A DNA stretch of 64,000 bases from Agapetus fuscipes (lineage: Eukaryota > Arthropoda > Insecta > Trichoptera > Glossosomatidae). The notes below the pieces were generated by a model that saw only the letters and a list, made by a program, of their open reading frames with translations, did not search any database and had not been told where the DNA came from. Position 1 is the first letter of the stretch. Each line of letters opens with the position of its first letter. The stretch covers positions 7,611,852-7,675,851 of the forward strand of contig OX637350.1 in the NCBI GenBank assembly GCA_951799405.1. Direction: 5' to 3'. The position numbers and the translations under genes were made by a program. Shown here in pieces: positions 30,234 to 42,639 of the stretch.

Positions 30234-31488
30234 CAGTAGCGGCTCTAACTAAAATCCGAGAGAGGGGATGACTTTGGATGATAGTTTGATGACCACCCTA
30301 TAGCACCCCACGCAGCACACATTAACGATTTTTTATCTAAAAATGTAAACCAAGCCCTTGTTTTATTAATTTTATTCAATTGTGGAAGTTTTTATAATTT
30401 GAATTTGAATGTATTTACTTTTTATTTTGTATTTTAAAAAAATACGTAAAAGTTGAAAATGCGTAGGCGAGTTTGCAATTGGTAGATTTTTTATGTTGTT
30501 GAATTGTTGTAAGTTAGACGATAATTAGGTTGAAAAAAGCAACTACAAAAAGCAAGTATTTACTTACTTGAAATCCGAATATCCATGGCCACACTTGGTC
30601 ATCACCAAAAAGAGCACAGTCAACCAAAATATGGTATACTTCATTTATCATTAAACAATGCGAATCCACCCACTTTTTAAGGCCACAACCTTATTGTACA
30701 AAACAAGCAAGAAAATTTTAATGTAAACTTTCCATGAAAAACGATATATTTTCGACTTCGGGAAGCACTGCTGTTATTAACATCTCCCCACGGCAAAAAA
30801 CGCGCTAGCACTAACTTTTAACCAATAACAATATTGTATTTGTGTGATATTATGATGGCAGCTTTTTGTCAAATACTGGGCCGAGGAATTTACGAAAATA
30901 ATAAGTTCATTCATTCAGTTATAATATCATAATGTTCATATTTTGTTTTAAACGCGTCATATTATTGTTGATGTACCATAGGTGACCGCCCGAGAAGTCC
31001 CTATAGACGTACAATGGGAAACCCATACACGCGGGCGCCAAAAGCTTCTATATTGAACATTCGTCGTACTTACAGAGACTTATGTACACACACACGCGCA
31101 ACTATCGCGGTGATCCGAATAAAAGTCCCGCTCCACCCGAAACAGCCCGAAATATGACTTCGCTTGCGTCCGCGCAGGGAACGAGGTACGAGGAAACGAT
31201 GGAGAGTGGATCATATTTCAATCTTAGCGAATATACATAATACACATGTACCTAACGTTTTAACAAATATTATTATTTTTTTATCAACAAAAACCTTCGT
31301 GTGACTCACTGCGTCCGTTTTATTATGAAATATTTATACATCTTCGGTCAGTAAAATATTTTGAAAAATATACTTCGTTTACACTATTATTTACAGATTT
31401 CTCAGTTTTTTCTTCTCATACAATTTTATGTTTCCAATTTCATTCATAGGGATGTTCCCCACTGTCCCCTAATGAAGAGCCGCCACTG
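30234..31488. mobile_element. Non-autonomous hAT-like DNA transposon (1255 bp)
   Basis: An exact 8-bp duplication ATCATACT (30226-30233, 31489-31496) flanks inverted ends: CAGTAGCGGCTCT at the left and the complement of CAGTGGCGGCTCT at the right. An 8-bp duplication with a CAG-initial inverted end is the hAT signature. No transposase frame is left. The 69-codon frame at 31444 reads across the right end. Confidence 0.88.
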
Positions 31489-31784
31489 ATCATACTGGAC
31501 TCTTCTACACACACTATTGTACCTGTAAAGGCGCGCGTAGGTACTCCAAGTTTGTAACAATATTGTGCTAATTGACTTGTTATGTATGTTTAAGATAACT
31601 ACGATCAGCCATCGATCAACATAAAAGAAATAGATTCCGTGTTTGTAGGTCATAAAGAAAAACAGAATATTCTTTCATGGCACACCGATTGTTAAAAGTT
31701 TTTCCTGATGACCTTATAATTTTATTTTCTGGACACAATGACACCGCAAAATAAACATAATGTGACAGCCTTCAAAAAGAGTCC

Positions 31785-32223
31785 TAATAATAATATTATA
31801 TAATATAATACAATAATACAATAATATTAGTATGATTTATTTGGTGAGCGCTGTTTTTGTGTGCATCACACCTCAAGAGCCCTCTGCGAGCTTGGTCGTC
31901 ACTGTAAAAAGCGCCAATTCTCAAGCAAGACCCAGTTGTTGTAAGGTTGGATGGACCTGTCAGTGACCGCTCTTTGAATTAATTTTTCAACCCAGCGAAG
32001 AGCGCATTTGGAAATAGAAATGGTATATTTTTGTGCTCCGCCGGGAATCGAATCCACAACCTTCCAGTTACGAGTCCGAAGTTTGCCACTGGACTACGGA
32101 CCGGTCCAAGAAATGCCAACGACACGTGGTGTACCTAGCGGTCACCCATCCAAGTAGCATCCGCGTTGCTTAACTTCGGTGATCTGATGAGAACCGGTGC
32201 TTTCAATATGGTATCGTCATGGT
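31785..32223 (-). repeat. SINE-1, full length with 5S rRNA-like head
   Basis: Read on the minus strand: a 5S-like head (32219 down to 32113), a tRNA-like module (32108 to 32034), the body, and an ATT-rich tail (31785-31840). The head contains the 5S internal promoter: GAAGTTAAGCAACGCGG (box A region) and CTTGGATGGGTGACCGC (box C region). Its GATCACCGAAGTTAAGCAAC and TCTCATCAGATCACCG are closer to genuine 5S rRNA than the other two heads, but about 6 nt before the C box are missing. Confidence 0.9.
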
Positions 32224-32349
32224 ATCATAATTATGTTGAAGAAAACAGGATTGTTGGTAAATGAAAAACGTACGCAAAGACAATTTACTGGTGGTGTAGA
32301 AAATGAAAAGTAAATCTATTCCTATTAGGATTCATAAAATCAGGGTTTT

Positions 32350-32752
32350 TTTCCCGTAGATAGCTCAGTCAGAAGAGTGCTAACGTTCCATACCAGAGTG
32401 CTTAGGTTCGATCCCCATCGATTTCCCAATACGGAGTTTCTTTCTAACTCGAAATAAAAATACCGGCAAGGTTTACTCAGACTTCACATGAAATAAGAAC
32501 CAGCCCCCTCAAAAACTGAAAAGCTCCTACATCAAGTTAAATGTTTGGTACAAAACAATGTTTTTTAATTTTAGTTTCTTAAAATATTTTTTTATTATTT
32601 TTTAAAATAATCCTTTTTTAAATGTTTGGTATAAGGCCGGCCCTTTTACACGTGAAAAAAACATGTTGTTAAAAGCCACATAAAACCCCTCCGGCGCTAA
32701 GAAGTAAGCACTACTGTATGTGCAGCTTAGTTGCTGTTTGTGCGTTGCTTTT
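32350..32752 (+). repeat. SINE-2 copy, diverged, with internal insertion
   Basis: Head GTAGATAGCTCAGTCAGAAG, B box GGTTCGATCCCC (32405-32416). A body with TACCGGCAAGGTTTACTCAG is interrupted near 32540-32630 by T-rich DNA duplicating AAATGTTTGGTA, and the end has GTGCAGCTTAGTTG. Confidence 0.75.
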
Positions 32753-32762
32753 TTACGTAATC

Positions 32763-33120
32763 TTAATATATATTAATCATATTAAGTGCATGCCCACCAA
32801 CAGACACCCGTAAGTTCGCGCTTACAAATGCAGCATGTATCTCTTGCCGACCTTCCCTGAAACAGGGGTGACATTGGCAAAGAGAACCATTTTCTACAGC
32901 ATGGGTGGTCAGCCGCATAGCAACCTATAAGACAGGAACATAAACAACAAATTACATTTTTAAAATCAACAAATAATAATATGTATAAACATCAGCATGC
33001 ATCTGTACTAACAAACTAAAATCCAAACCTCAAATGAACGTAAGCCCTGCAACTTTTGCCGACCTTCCCTGAAACAGGGGTGACATTGGCAAAGTTAACC
33101 TTTTTTAATACTATGTGTGA
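32763..33120 (-). repeat. Two R3 fragments
   Basis: 32763-32940 carries most of an R3 unit (TGCATGCCCACCAACAGAC to GGTGGTCAGCCGCATAGC). Its flank beyond the head, CAACAAATTACATTTTTAAAA, resembles the flank at 57390-57400. 32990-33120 is a second, shorter copy with AACTTTTGCCGACCTTCC and ACAGGGGTGACATTGGC. Confidence 0.7.
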
Positions 33121-33223
33121 TTATAATGATTCACGAAAAAAATAACTTGATTTCCAATTGCTTGCTTTATGAGAAAACGTAATTTTGGCTGACACTGATA
33201 ACTAGGTTCTAAATGTAACAGTA

Positions 33224-33458
33224 CCCTTAGTACGAGTTTCAAAACTTGAGTAAAGTAAAGTTTACGGAAAGTATTAAAGAGTGATTTTCCCCAAAATCTG
33301 CCGTTTTTGTTTCTTACACTTTATGGTCTTAGCAAAAGAGTTACAGCGATGAAGAATATCAAGTTCAAATAAACAAAAACGGCAGATTTTGGGGAAAACC
33401 ACTTTTAATACTTTCCGTAAACTTTTTTTTACTCAAGTTTTGCAACTCGTACTAAGGG
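33224..33458. mobile_element. Palindromic TA-flanked MITE
   Basis: Flanked by TA (33222-33223, 33459-33460). The arms, 33224-33312 and 33370-33458, are near-perfect 88-nt inverted repeats starting CCCTTAGTACGAGTT, around a 57-nt centre. The same family as 6490-6699. Transcripts would form a long hairpin. Confidence 0.85.
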
Positions 33459-33460
33459 TA

Positions 33461-33778
33461 CAATACAAAATCTCGGGATGTCGGCTCCCTTTCAGCGCCC
33501 ACGTTACATTTCTTGGTACTCAGCCTCATATTATGATCCAAGTCTCCATCTTCCATTGCTAGACCTCCCCTCGGCTACCGCGGCGCAATATGATATCCAT
33601 GTACAATAGTTTCAATCAGAATAGTTAACCGCGTGAAAATTGAAATAGACTCGATTTTCCTAATTTGATTTCTCCCCGCGCCCTTACGCTCCGCTGCGAA
33701 TCAAATTACGACAAGGGTGTTTGCCGCACCCCAGGGGTGGCCAATTCCGGCACCTCTTCTTTTTTGCGATGGTCCTTC
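33461..33778. other. Unassigned DNA
   Basis: Relatively GC-rich for the window; nothing recognised. Confidence 0.4.
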
Positions 33779-34235
33779 CATTCCTTGACTTGTAGGTATG
33801 AGGTATAATATACATCGCATGAAGCTGACCACCCATACCGTAAAAAATGGTTCACTTTTCCAATGTCCCCCCCCTGTTTCAGGGAAGGTCGGTAAACATT
33901 GCAGGGTTCATGTTCAGTTGAGGTTTTGATTTTAATTTATAAATACACATCGCACGTTCAATAATAATAAAGAGAAATAACTCAAAAATTTAGAAAATCG
34001 AGATTTTGTAATAAAACGCAAGAACAATGCGAGAAGAATAGGAAGAATGCGACAGCCGTTCAATTCGGACGAATATGACCGAGATAAAACATCGGTCGCC
34101 TTTTTCATCCCATACAAGTTGTACTAGTTGTCTGAACTTCAAACGTGATTTCCCAACATTCTTATTTTTTGAGTTATTGTAAGCGCGAACTTACTCGTGT
34201 TTGCTATTGTGGGTATGCATTTAATATGAATTTAA
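33779..34235 (+). repeat. R3 copy, interrupted
   Basis: 33779-33958 (TTCCTTGACTTGTAGG, GCTGACCACCC, GGTTCACTTTTCCAATG) and 34179-34235 (TAAGCGCGAACTTAC to TGCATTTAATATGAAT) form one forward copy. The 220-bp insert between them has short inverted ends, AATAACTCAAAAA and TTTTTTGAGTTATT, and is probably a small DNA element of unknown family. The tail end is replaced by a SINE-1 head. Confidence 0.7.
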
Positions 34236-34436
34236 AATGCTCCGCCGGGATCCGAATTCACAACCTTCCATTTACGAGTCCGAAGTGTTGCCACTGGACT
34301 ACGGACCGGTCCAAGATGCCAACGACACGCGGTGTACCTGAGCAGTAACCCATCCAAGTACTATCCGCGCCCAATGTTGCTTAACTTCGGTGATCTATGG
34401 GAACCGGTGCTTTCAACATGGTAACGTCGCGTCGTT
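34236..34436 (-). repeat. SINE-1 head only: tRNA-like module plus 5S-like head
   Basis: The tRNA-like module at 34240-34311 is joined by CAAGATGCC to a 5S-like head at 34316-34432. The head has TACTTGGATGGGTTACTGC and CACCGAAGTTAAGCAACATT on the minus strand. Body and tail are missing. Confidence 0.88.
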
Positions 34437-36194
34437 GACTGTAGAAATAGTATATTTTATGATATTATAGTAAATTCGGGTGATAAAAAAAGAAAATCAG
34501 TGTTCAGTTTACTTTCAATGAGACAAAGGTGAAATTGGAATGTTGGCCATCACTGATATGAGGTACATACGTACATAATATATTACTCATACAGGCCTGC
34601 CACATGTAAACATGAAATATTAGAGCTAAACGAGTGATGAGAGAGACGACAAACACACATAATGAAGACATTTCCATATGAATAAAAATAGCAATTAACG
34701 AGAACACCTACGCGATGTATGATGAATGATATTGTTTTGAGAATAACAAATTTGAAGCATATTCATTACAAGAGAGACGATAATTATTTATTATTCGATA
34801 TCACTTCAATAATCTGAGAAGATCTCAAGGACGCCGAAGGACATCTTGGTGAAATAAATTACTTCAATGGTTTGATGAAAGCACCAAAATACAGAATTTA
34901 AAGCAAGAAATAGGTACCTAATAACCAATCCTTGATAAAAGTGGCACTTCAAGGAGATAAAAGAGAATGACTTTAATTTCTCCACATTTTTTTTCAATCT
35001 ACTAATGAATTGCAAAAGCATTATTTTAAATATTCAATTTTCCCAAGTTAAATGTTTCTATCGGTGTTACGAGTATTCACGACAAATTTGACACATAGCT
35101 GATCCATGGATCATCGTTTTTTTGTATGGAAAAATTGCGTTAGGTGGCGGTTGCGCCATGGATTTTCTGTGTGTGAATAACACCGTATATATGTATAATA
35201 ATATAATAATAATGTATATCTGTTATTTATACATTCCAAAAGTTTCTTCCTTTTTCTTGTGATGTTTTGGATTTAATGTAAAAAAATTCACCACGTCAAA
35301 ACAATACTTTATTCCGCTCCGGGGCGCAAGAAAGTAACAATGAAATATCGAAATTACCAAAACATATCGTCACACATATGTTCCATAACTTAGGGCAATA
35401 AATTAGCAAATAAATGCGAATAAGTACAAAAATTTTGACACGTGTAATTTATGTAATAAGGGTTATCGAAACAAAGCAAGGTTATGTAATACTTCACAGT
35501 TAAGGGATGGATAAGCCATGTTACTTAGAGCAACTGTACTTCAAGTATATACAACTTGACGTTCAATCCACACAATAGCTTTTTACCAAAAATGTATCGG
35601 AAATTGAAGTTCTCACTAGAATTGCTATTTTAATTTCCATACATTTGTTGGTAGACTTAAAAGTTGGGAGTTTAAACGTTAAAGTTTGACTGGATCGGTA
35701 CACGATATAGTAGATACCCAAAGTACGAACTTTTGCCTAAGAAGGTAGGAAGTGGTGAAATTTCGGAATATTTGCCTTCTTCCTTTCTTAGTAAAAGGTC
35801 TATGTTAAGGGTACGGGAACATTACTGCTGGTATTTAAATATGTAAGTACATGTTTCATTACATGATTAACTTCTAAACGAGGTTTCTGGTTTACGTCCA
35901 CACGAGAAATGAGATGGTTACCCAACAAAATAGCCTAGAATGTTAAAAGAGGCTGAGAGAGAGACATTTCACACTTAATATTAATTTCTTCTCTACATTC
36001 AACACTTGCCAAATGTCAAAGCCATCTATAGGTAGGTACTTCCAGGCTCCAGCCACTTCTTTTGCTGATTTTTTTCTAACAATTTTTATGTTTGTTGTAT
36101 CTGGTCTATCAGAAATTATAAAGCAAAAAACTTCCTACCTATGATAGGTATGATACGAGCCGTATGTGAATAAGATAAATACGAACACTACGCT
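34437..36194. other. Unassigned DNA with one R6 repeat
   Basis: No gene. A block near 35095-35183 (ATCATCGTTTTTTTGTATGG, then GCCATGGATTTTCTGTG) recurs diverged at 50803-50881 (R6, unclassified). Confidence 0.45.
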
Positions 36195-36443
36195 ACGCTA
36201 CTAAACTACACATATAGTGTAACTTCTTGCTGCGTTTTCCCCGTAGGGGTCGAATGTGGCGTGGAAGAGTAGGGGCTGGTACTCATTTCTTTTTAAGGCC
36301 GAGTAAGCCTTGTGGTATTTTTTTTTTTTGGGTTAGAAATGACCACCGAAACGGGAAATAATTTCTGACACCCTCGGTGGGATTCAAACCCGAGCTCTCG
36401 GCATGGAATGCAAGCACTCTACTAACCGAGCTGTCAACCGGTA
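36195..36443 (-). repeat. SINE-2 copy, reverse, internally deleted
   Basis: ACATATAGTGTAACTTCTTG (tail complement) at the left; GACACCCTCGGTGGGATTC and AACCGAGCTGTCAACCGG at the right give the head in reverse. The centre is shortened. Confidence 0.8.
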
Positions 36444-37992
36444 TAAGAATACACAATCTTTAATTCATGATTTACATTATTGAAACAGCGAGGTGAACGA
36501 CAACGCTGTTAAGAATTTTTACAGGACGAGTGATAAGAATGACTCATCCTAACATTCCCGACAACCCGGCGAAGATAAATAGGTTAGAAGGACCGACAGC
36601 AAATACTTAAAGCAGACCAAGCTATAGCAGCGACAACAAAAAAACACTTCATCTTTAGATACCCCAACCACAACATGAAATAATAAATACGCAAGACCCT
36701 AACGGATGTGATAGCATCAGGGAAACAAAGGGTGGTGCGTTATTAGGGTGTGGGATTTTATAGTAAGTGAACCATTAGGCAATTTGTTACTTCCGTCATC
36801 TTCGTGCACGCGCCTCAGGCACACCCGACATGACTGATGAAGACTTATGGAGGAAATCTTACATTTTACTTTGCTGAAGTACACTTCCCACCTACTTACG
36901 GGCATATTTCATGCGTATCGTAAAATGTCACGATCGTTTCTGGGGCTGCTGGGATATCGTAGACGCGACGTAGAGGGGCTATACAGACAAATTAGACAAG
37001 GAATACGTCTTTTTCTAACAGCAGTGCCTTGTTATGCTAGCTATCTGCCTCTGTTGGTTGCTATCCTCTTAAGCTTTAAGCTGCGTATAGGAAGAAACAT
37101 CCAGCTTCTTCAAATTTTGGAAGTATGAACTTTTTGGGCGACCTCTTGTTCGTCTTCGCAAGAGTTTTCCTTTAAAGATGTTGCCAAGTAAAGTATTACA
37201 GGTATGTCCATTTAAGTGTCTTATTACTTTAGTTTTTCTTTTTCAAATGTGACTAATAAGATCTATTTTTTCTTCCACTTCTTACAACACCTTTTCGTTG
37301 CATTTTCTTTCGTCCCATATTGTTTTGGTCATCTTCCTCTAAAATCTAATTTCACATCTTGAATTTCTCTAGGCGGTTCCTTCGTATTGCCGGACGGTCC
37401 AAGTTTCGCAGCGATGCAACAAAATGCCTTTATGAATCTCTTTCTTTAATGACAAAAATGCCTTTTTGGTATCGTACATAGCAATCCCAACTGACTAAAA
37501 CTCTTCATCTGCATCATATACAAAGGATTTTCAGACTTTGCACATTTCAGAATTTAAGCCTATATCTCTGCAGTCTGTACCTCTGTAGTAATACGAGTAT
37601 AATCCTTTTGCCTATAGACTTTCGCGGTTGTCACTTGTTGAAACTGATCGCGGCATGTCTGTAGGACTTGAAAAGGCGGAATTTGAAAAGCCACTTTGAT
37701 GGAAGTACCGAGAGTGACCGCTTCAACGCTAAAACTTTGCTTTTCTGAGAACAAACTTTAAACATTTAAGCAATTCATAGATAAAACGTAGAGAAAAAAC
37801 CTTTTGTGAGTGAACTAGCGTTTTACTCTTGGTAGTTGCTTTTCGTGCTCTGTTTGGACTGTTCCTATGGTTCATCGGAGCTAAAAGTTCCTGATGTTTT
37901 AGCCATGCATTCGGTGGGCTTCATCAGCGATGAGATAGTGTAAAAAAATAGATCCCGGCAAACAATGCTGAATTGTCACATTATTTCATCTT
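36444..37992. other. Unassigned DNA
   Basis: The 93-codon frame at 36847-37128 has a Leu-rich stretch but no domain I can name, and no supporting context. Nothing else recognised. Confidence 0.4.
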
Positions 37993-38448
37993 TAATCTAA
38001 GTTGCGGAGATATGTTACCATTTCAGATAGATATCTCATGCATGCTCACAAGCCAACACGATTAAGTTTTCATGCTGCACGAGCACTTAGAAAATTAAAC
38101 CCAAACCTCAATCGCAAATAAAACCTTCGTATTATGCTAGCTTTTCAGACATAGGGGGGGGGGGGGGGGGGAAAGGGGTGATTTTAATAATTTTACAATG
38201 GTTCCTTGACTTATAGGTTGGTATGAGGCTGACCACCCATACTGTAAAAAATGGTTCACTTTGCCAATGTCACCCCTGTTTCAGGGAAGGTCGGCAAAAG
38301 TTGTGGGGCTTATGTTCATTTGAGGTTTGGATTTTATTTGTAAGTACACATTCAGCATTTGTAAGCGCGAACTACACTTGTTGGTTTGTGGGCATACATC
38401 TGAGAGCTTTAAATGAATATATCCTTGCAACTTAGATTATAGATTATA
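37993..38448. repeat. Head-to-head pair of R3 copies around a poly-G run
   Basis: The left copy 37993-38153 is reversed (TAATCTAAGTTGCGGAGATA at its left). The right copy 38205-38448 is forward (TTCCTTGACTTATAGG, CACCCCTGTTTCAGGG, GCAACTTAGATTATAG). Between them lies an uninterrupted run of 18 G (38154-38171). The right tail is an ATTATAG-type repeat. Confidence 0.8.
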
Positions 38449-40845
38449 GAGGTGGTCAGCTTACTTAATTCAGAAGATAAAGGATTATATAAGACTTGCT
38501 TACATTACTTAGTTAGAATGAGGGTTATTTCATGTTACAGAAAATTAGGTCAATTATTTTGCATAACCACTTTATTTGAAGATGGGATAATTTCCTGTTT
38601 CCAAAAGAAATTGGCATTTATAGTAAAGACTGAGTTAACCTCGCCAATACTGGGACTTTAAGTAGATCAACAGTAAATTTTAACACTATTGTATTAGACC
38701 TGAACCTCAACCAACCTGAAGAGCCTGAAGCTCAACCAACAGAGCTATAGTTAAGGCTGGTCGGATTAAGAGAATACGATGATCAATAACTAGCTGTCAA
38801 ATACAAATGCTTTTTTGTTCTAGTTCATACACGTAGCTATGTTAATTGACAAGAATGATTGACGATTTGGGGATAATTCTACGTAACTCTGAATGGCAAT
38901 AACGTATAATAGACACGGCTCATCAACCTGACTATTGTTCTTCAAATCAACGCATCTCAAAGCACACTTGTTCCTACATCAATGGATTTTTGGCTTCTCC
39001 ATAATACAGCTTTTAGAACTACGCTTTGTAAATTCCCTCTCCTCTGAGCTGAATTTTACATTATTATTTATATAATTTATGTAATAAAGCGACACAATGT
39101 ATTGTATTCATAAATCATTCAAATTTAAAAGTGGCCATGGGAGGGGAGGTCCTCCCCCCCCCCCTACCCTTCTCTTTGCTTCCCCAACGAAGGAGAGATG
39201 GAAGAGGTCTAGAACCACCCACTCTCACCATGCCCTTGAAAAGGGTTCTCAATTTTTTCACCTCAATAGTAGACACTCTAATATGATTTACAAAATTGGT
39301 ATCCTTGTTCAAGTATAATAAGTTATTGGTAAAGCTAATAACATAATTATGTCACTCTTGTAAATGCATATAAAACTCTGAGTTTGTATAATACATTCAA
39401 CTTTTCATCATACAGTTCCAAAAAAAATGTAGAACAAGTATCTAGCATACAAAAACTTGGAATACATCTAGATTTACTGAAAAATTATAAAGTCTAGTTT
39501 TCTCTATATTTTCTGAAAATAAAGAAACACGGAAAGTGAACTCTGCCTTCGTGAATAGTTGGACAAAGTTTTGACGCGGTTTCTTCATTGTTATCGTGAC
39601 CCCTTGGGATGCGATCGTGGCATCTTAATTTGAGAGCCTGTGAGCTAGGCCTTTGTAGAAAAAGCGTTGCCAGGTCCCAGCTGCCGAAATGATATTTTCA
39701 ACTCATAAAACCTGCTCTCTCTCTTTCCGTATTTAACCGTTATTCTTGCACGACTACGCTTTGGAATTAAAATTAATCGAGCAATGAAAAATATCTGTAA
39801 AAGAATTCACCTGACGTGAATTAGAAGTGAGCGAAAAATTGAGATAAGCATAAGGAGAAAATCCAAAAAAATCTATCTACTCATAAAAAATATGCCTAAT
39901 CTATTCTTCAAAATATGCTTAATTTATTCTTATAAAATATGCCGATAAAATTGAAAATAAATATAAAAATTGATAAGGAAATCGCTAAGATGGCCAAATC
40001 ATACCAGATATTCATGAGGAAGTAGCTGAACGACACAGAGGATTGGCTAAGACCACTTACTAATGGATCTGGACAGACTCAGAAAGAGAGAGTATTTTTA
40101 CTTTCAGCATGTCTTCAACAGCAACAAGTAAGTTATATTTTCCAAGACTCCTCTTCTGCTCTTTGTATCTTAGGATTGTTTTGCAGAAATTTTCATCCAT
40201 CTTTTTTGCTATTTCTTCCTATCCAAAAGGCAATCCTTTTGAATTCCATATAGAAGGTAGAGCACATACCGAAATTGGTTAATTTTTCTGGTTCACTGAA
40301 TACCATTTGGACTTTTAATGTGGTAATTTTTCCATTTCATTCCACATGTTGTTGACCAAGAACGTTCTTCTGCCTTGCGGTCTATAAATTTACACTTTTA
40401 CAAGTCATAAAGAAAATAAAATGAGTAAGTAATAAGGATACTCATAAATGCTTTTTTTATGTATTTTAAAATGTGTTTCCCAGCCATTGCCGGCATGGTA
40501 ATGGCCGTAATAAGAATATACAACATCTATAAAAATATTTCAGGACAATTACGTTTCCTATTTTCTCCGTACAACAAGGAGTATAATAATGTCAAAGCTC
40601 TTTTAGTAATATTGTGTCAGCGCGGCACTTTTTTTGGGGCATCCACTTTGAAAGTCTGACCGATCTATAATGAGATCTCCGACAGTCATAAAACAGAATC
40701 ACCATTTGCTGGGAACCCTCCTCGCAGCAATCAAAAGTCCTCAAAGCAATATTTCATCTCACCGTGAAATGATTTGAAAATAAAGACGTGTTCATCAATA
40801 AGTAATAATAACATTTTTGCAGGAGGAGATTTAAGTAATAATAAT
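38449..40845. other. Unassigned DNA
   Basis: 2.4 kb with no gene. A C-run/G-run stretch lies near 39136-39163. The frames at 39097 and 39115 on opposite strands read the same low-complexity DNA. Confidence 0.45.
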
Positions 40846-41436
40846 TATAGATGATTAATTTTGTGAGCGTTGTTTTTGTGTGAGTCACATGTCAAGAGCT
40901 CTCTGCGAGCTTGACCGTCGCTATAGAAAGCGCCAATTCTCAAGCAAGACCTAGTTGCTGTACATATTGTACTGTTGTCGGGGTTATAGCCGCGGGGGCC
41001 AAGAGGGCTGATCTTTCTAGCGTGTTTCGAATGGAACAACGTTGGTTCGATCCCCGCTTGGGTCACTTGACTTTAACTTTGACCCTGGTTCAACAGATGT
41101 TATTGGGTAATTATTATTTAATAATAAACAATAATGAATTATTAAATGATGATATTAATACCTGTTTCTGGCCAGGCAGAAAAGGTTGGTGTATTGCATT
41201 TCTCTTCACAAATCTATTTTTTTTTTTTATTAAAAAAAAAAAGTAAAAAAAAAAAAATTAAAATTATATGGTGTAAGGCTGGATGGATCATTGGTGACCG
41301 GTCTTTGGTAAAGGTATATGATTTTTTCAACCCAGCAAAGAGCATATTTGAAAACATAAATGGTATATTTGTCTGCTCCACCGGGACTCGAACTCATATC
41401 CTTTCATTTACGAGTCTGAAACGTTAACCACAAGAC
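40846..41436 (-). repeat. SINE-1 copy split by a SINE-4 insertion
   Basis: The left part 40846-40956 is the body with a short AAT-rich tail; the right part 41269-41436 is the body to the tRNA-like module (GGGACTCGAACTCATATCC). In uninterrupted copies GTTGCTGTAAGGCTGG is continuous across the junction. The 5S head is absent. Confidence 0.78.
40957..41268 (+). repeat. SINE-4 (tRNA-like head, A-rich end)
   Basis: The head contains TAGCCGCGGGGGCC (A-box-like, about 40987-41000) and GGTTCGATCCCC (perfect B box, about 41044-41055). The 3' end is a T run followed by A runs up to 41262. The only member I recognise in the window. Confidence 0.6.
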
Positions 41437-41504
41437 TACAAACTGGGAAATATACAAAACTATGAAATGTCTTTGAATATACAATATTACTATACGGATT
41501 TTTT

Positions 41505-41702
41505 TGATTATCGTGGCTCTACAATAATGGATTTTTCAATGAAAAAAGCCCATAGATAATCAAATCGGATGTCACACAGACGGGTTGCGAGGGAAAAGGC
41601 AAACATTTTTTTTTAATGAATGGATTCTTCAATAAACCAATTCCATTTACAACAAAATTACGTCACGGGGTCGGGTTGCCAGGGAAAAGGCAAACAAATA
41701 TT
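41505..41702 (+). repeat. Tandem duplication of about 95 bp
   Basis: CGGGTTGCGAGGGAAAAGGC and CGGGTTGCCAGGGAAAAGGC occur about 90 bp apart. Each is preceded by AAT-rich DNA with GTCAC and followed by AAAC and T runs. Confidence 0.5.
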
Positions 41703-41734
41703 TTTTAATGGTAGCTAAGGATCAAAGATAAATA

Positions 41735-41880
41735 AAGGTATGGCGTTTGCCAGCCGAGAAGTCCATTATCAGTGGGAAGCCCAAGGAAAGCTGCCTGGAT
41801 GGAGTGGAGGCAGATTGTTGTAGAGGAGAGTGGGACTGGAGAAAGAGGCGACGCGACGGATGTTCTATGAAAACGAATTT
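41735..41880 (+). pseudogene. Possible LINE C-terminal remnant
   Basis: One plus-strand frame gives GKPKESCLDGVEADC followed by W..RKRRRDG. This resembles the GRP...W.DGVE.D...W...A.DR pattern at the end of LINE proteins. Short and diverged; the assignment is tentative. Confidence 0.35.
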
Positions 41881-42639
41881 ATTGCATATCAATTGTAAAA
41901 ATGTATGAAAAGTGAATGACGACACTAAAAAACACACATATTATGATTGACACCAAAATACATGAGTGAGTATATTTTTTTTGTTCCTTCATTTTTTCAC
42001 CAATTTTCAGTCGGCTCTTCCCCTAGTTTTAGCCAGTACACAATCAAACTAAACCGTAGTGTTTTAGCATAAATAAATGAAAACTAAAACAACGCTTCTA
42101 GAGAGCGTTTGAGTTTTCACACACTTCCACAAAACTCTATGGTTGAATTTGAACATCAAGTCTTATACTTGGAGAAAGTTGAGTTTTCGAGTTCAATATA
42201 CATTTTCTAAGCAAGGATGATATAGCACAGAATAACAGTATTACGTTGGGTTCATCCTGCAAAAACGTTCCACCATGCCACCTGCGACTTCAGCACCTAC
42301 TTCAAGTATAAAAGCCTTACGGAAATACTCTACCATAAATGAATGTTAACTTAAACGTTCACAAGAGGTACTATTTTAGTTTGAATATATTTTTTAGTAA
42401 ACACTATAGAAAAGTTTACACCAAAAGTTTTATTCTTAGGGTAAAATTTTCAAAGAAGAAAATATGATCGTAATATGTATACCCTTTCACATTGTGAAAA
42501 TTCCACTCCAAAAAGGGAAGGACGTAAACTAATGAAAAAATATTTTTTACACGTAAAGTAATATATTATTGTCATCCCAGGGCGATGATAGGATTAGGAC
42601 CTTTTTTTGTGAATCAGATCCAAGATCAGTAACCGTAGT

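Noticed and set aside
36847..37128. 93-codon frame with a hydrophobic stretch
   Set aside because: No domain, no neighbour or codon signal; length is compatible with chance.
40911..41427. Overlapping 111- and 93-codon frames ending in poly-Lys/Phe
   Set aside because: They read SINE-1, SINE-4 and homopolymer runs.
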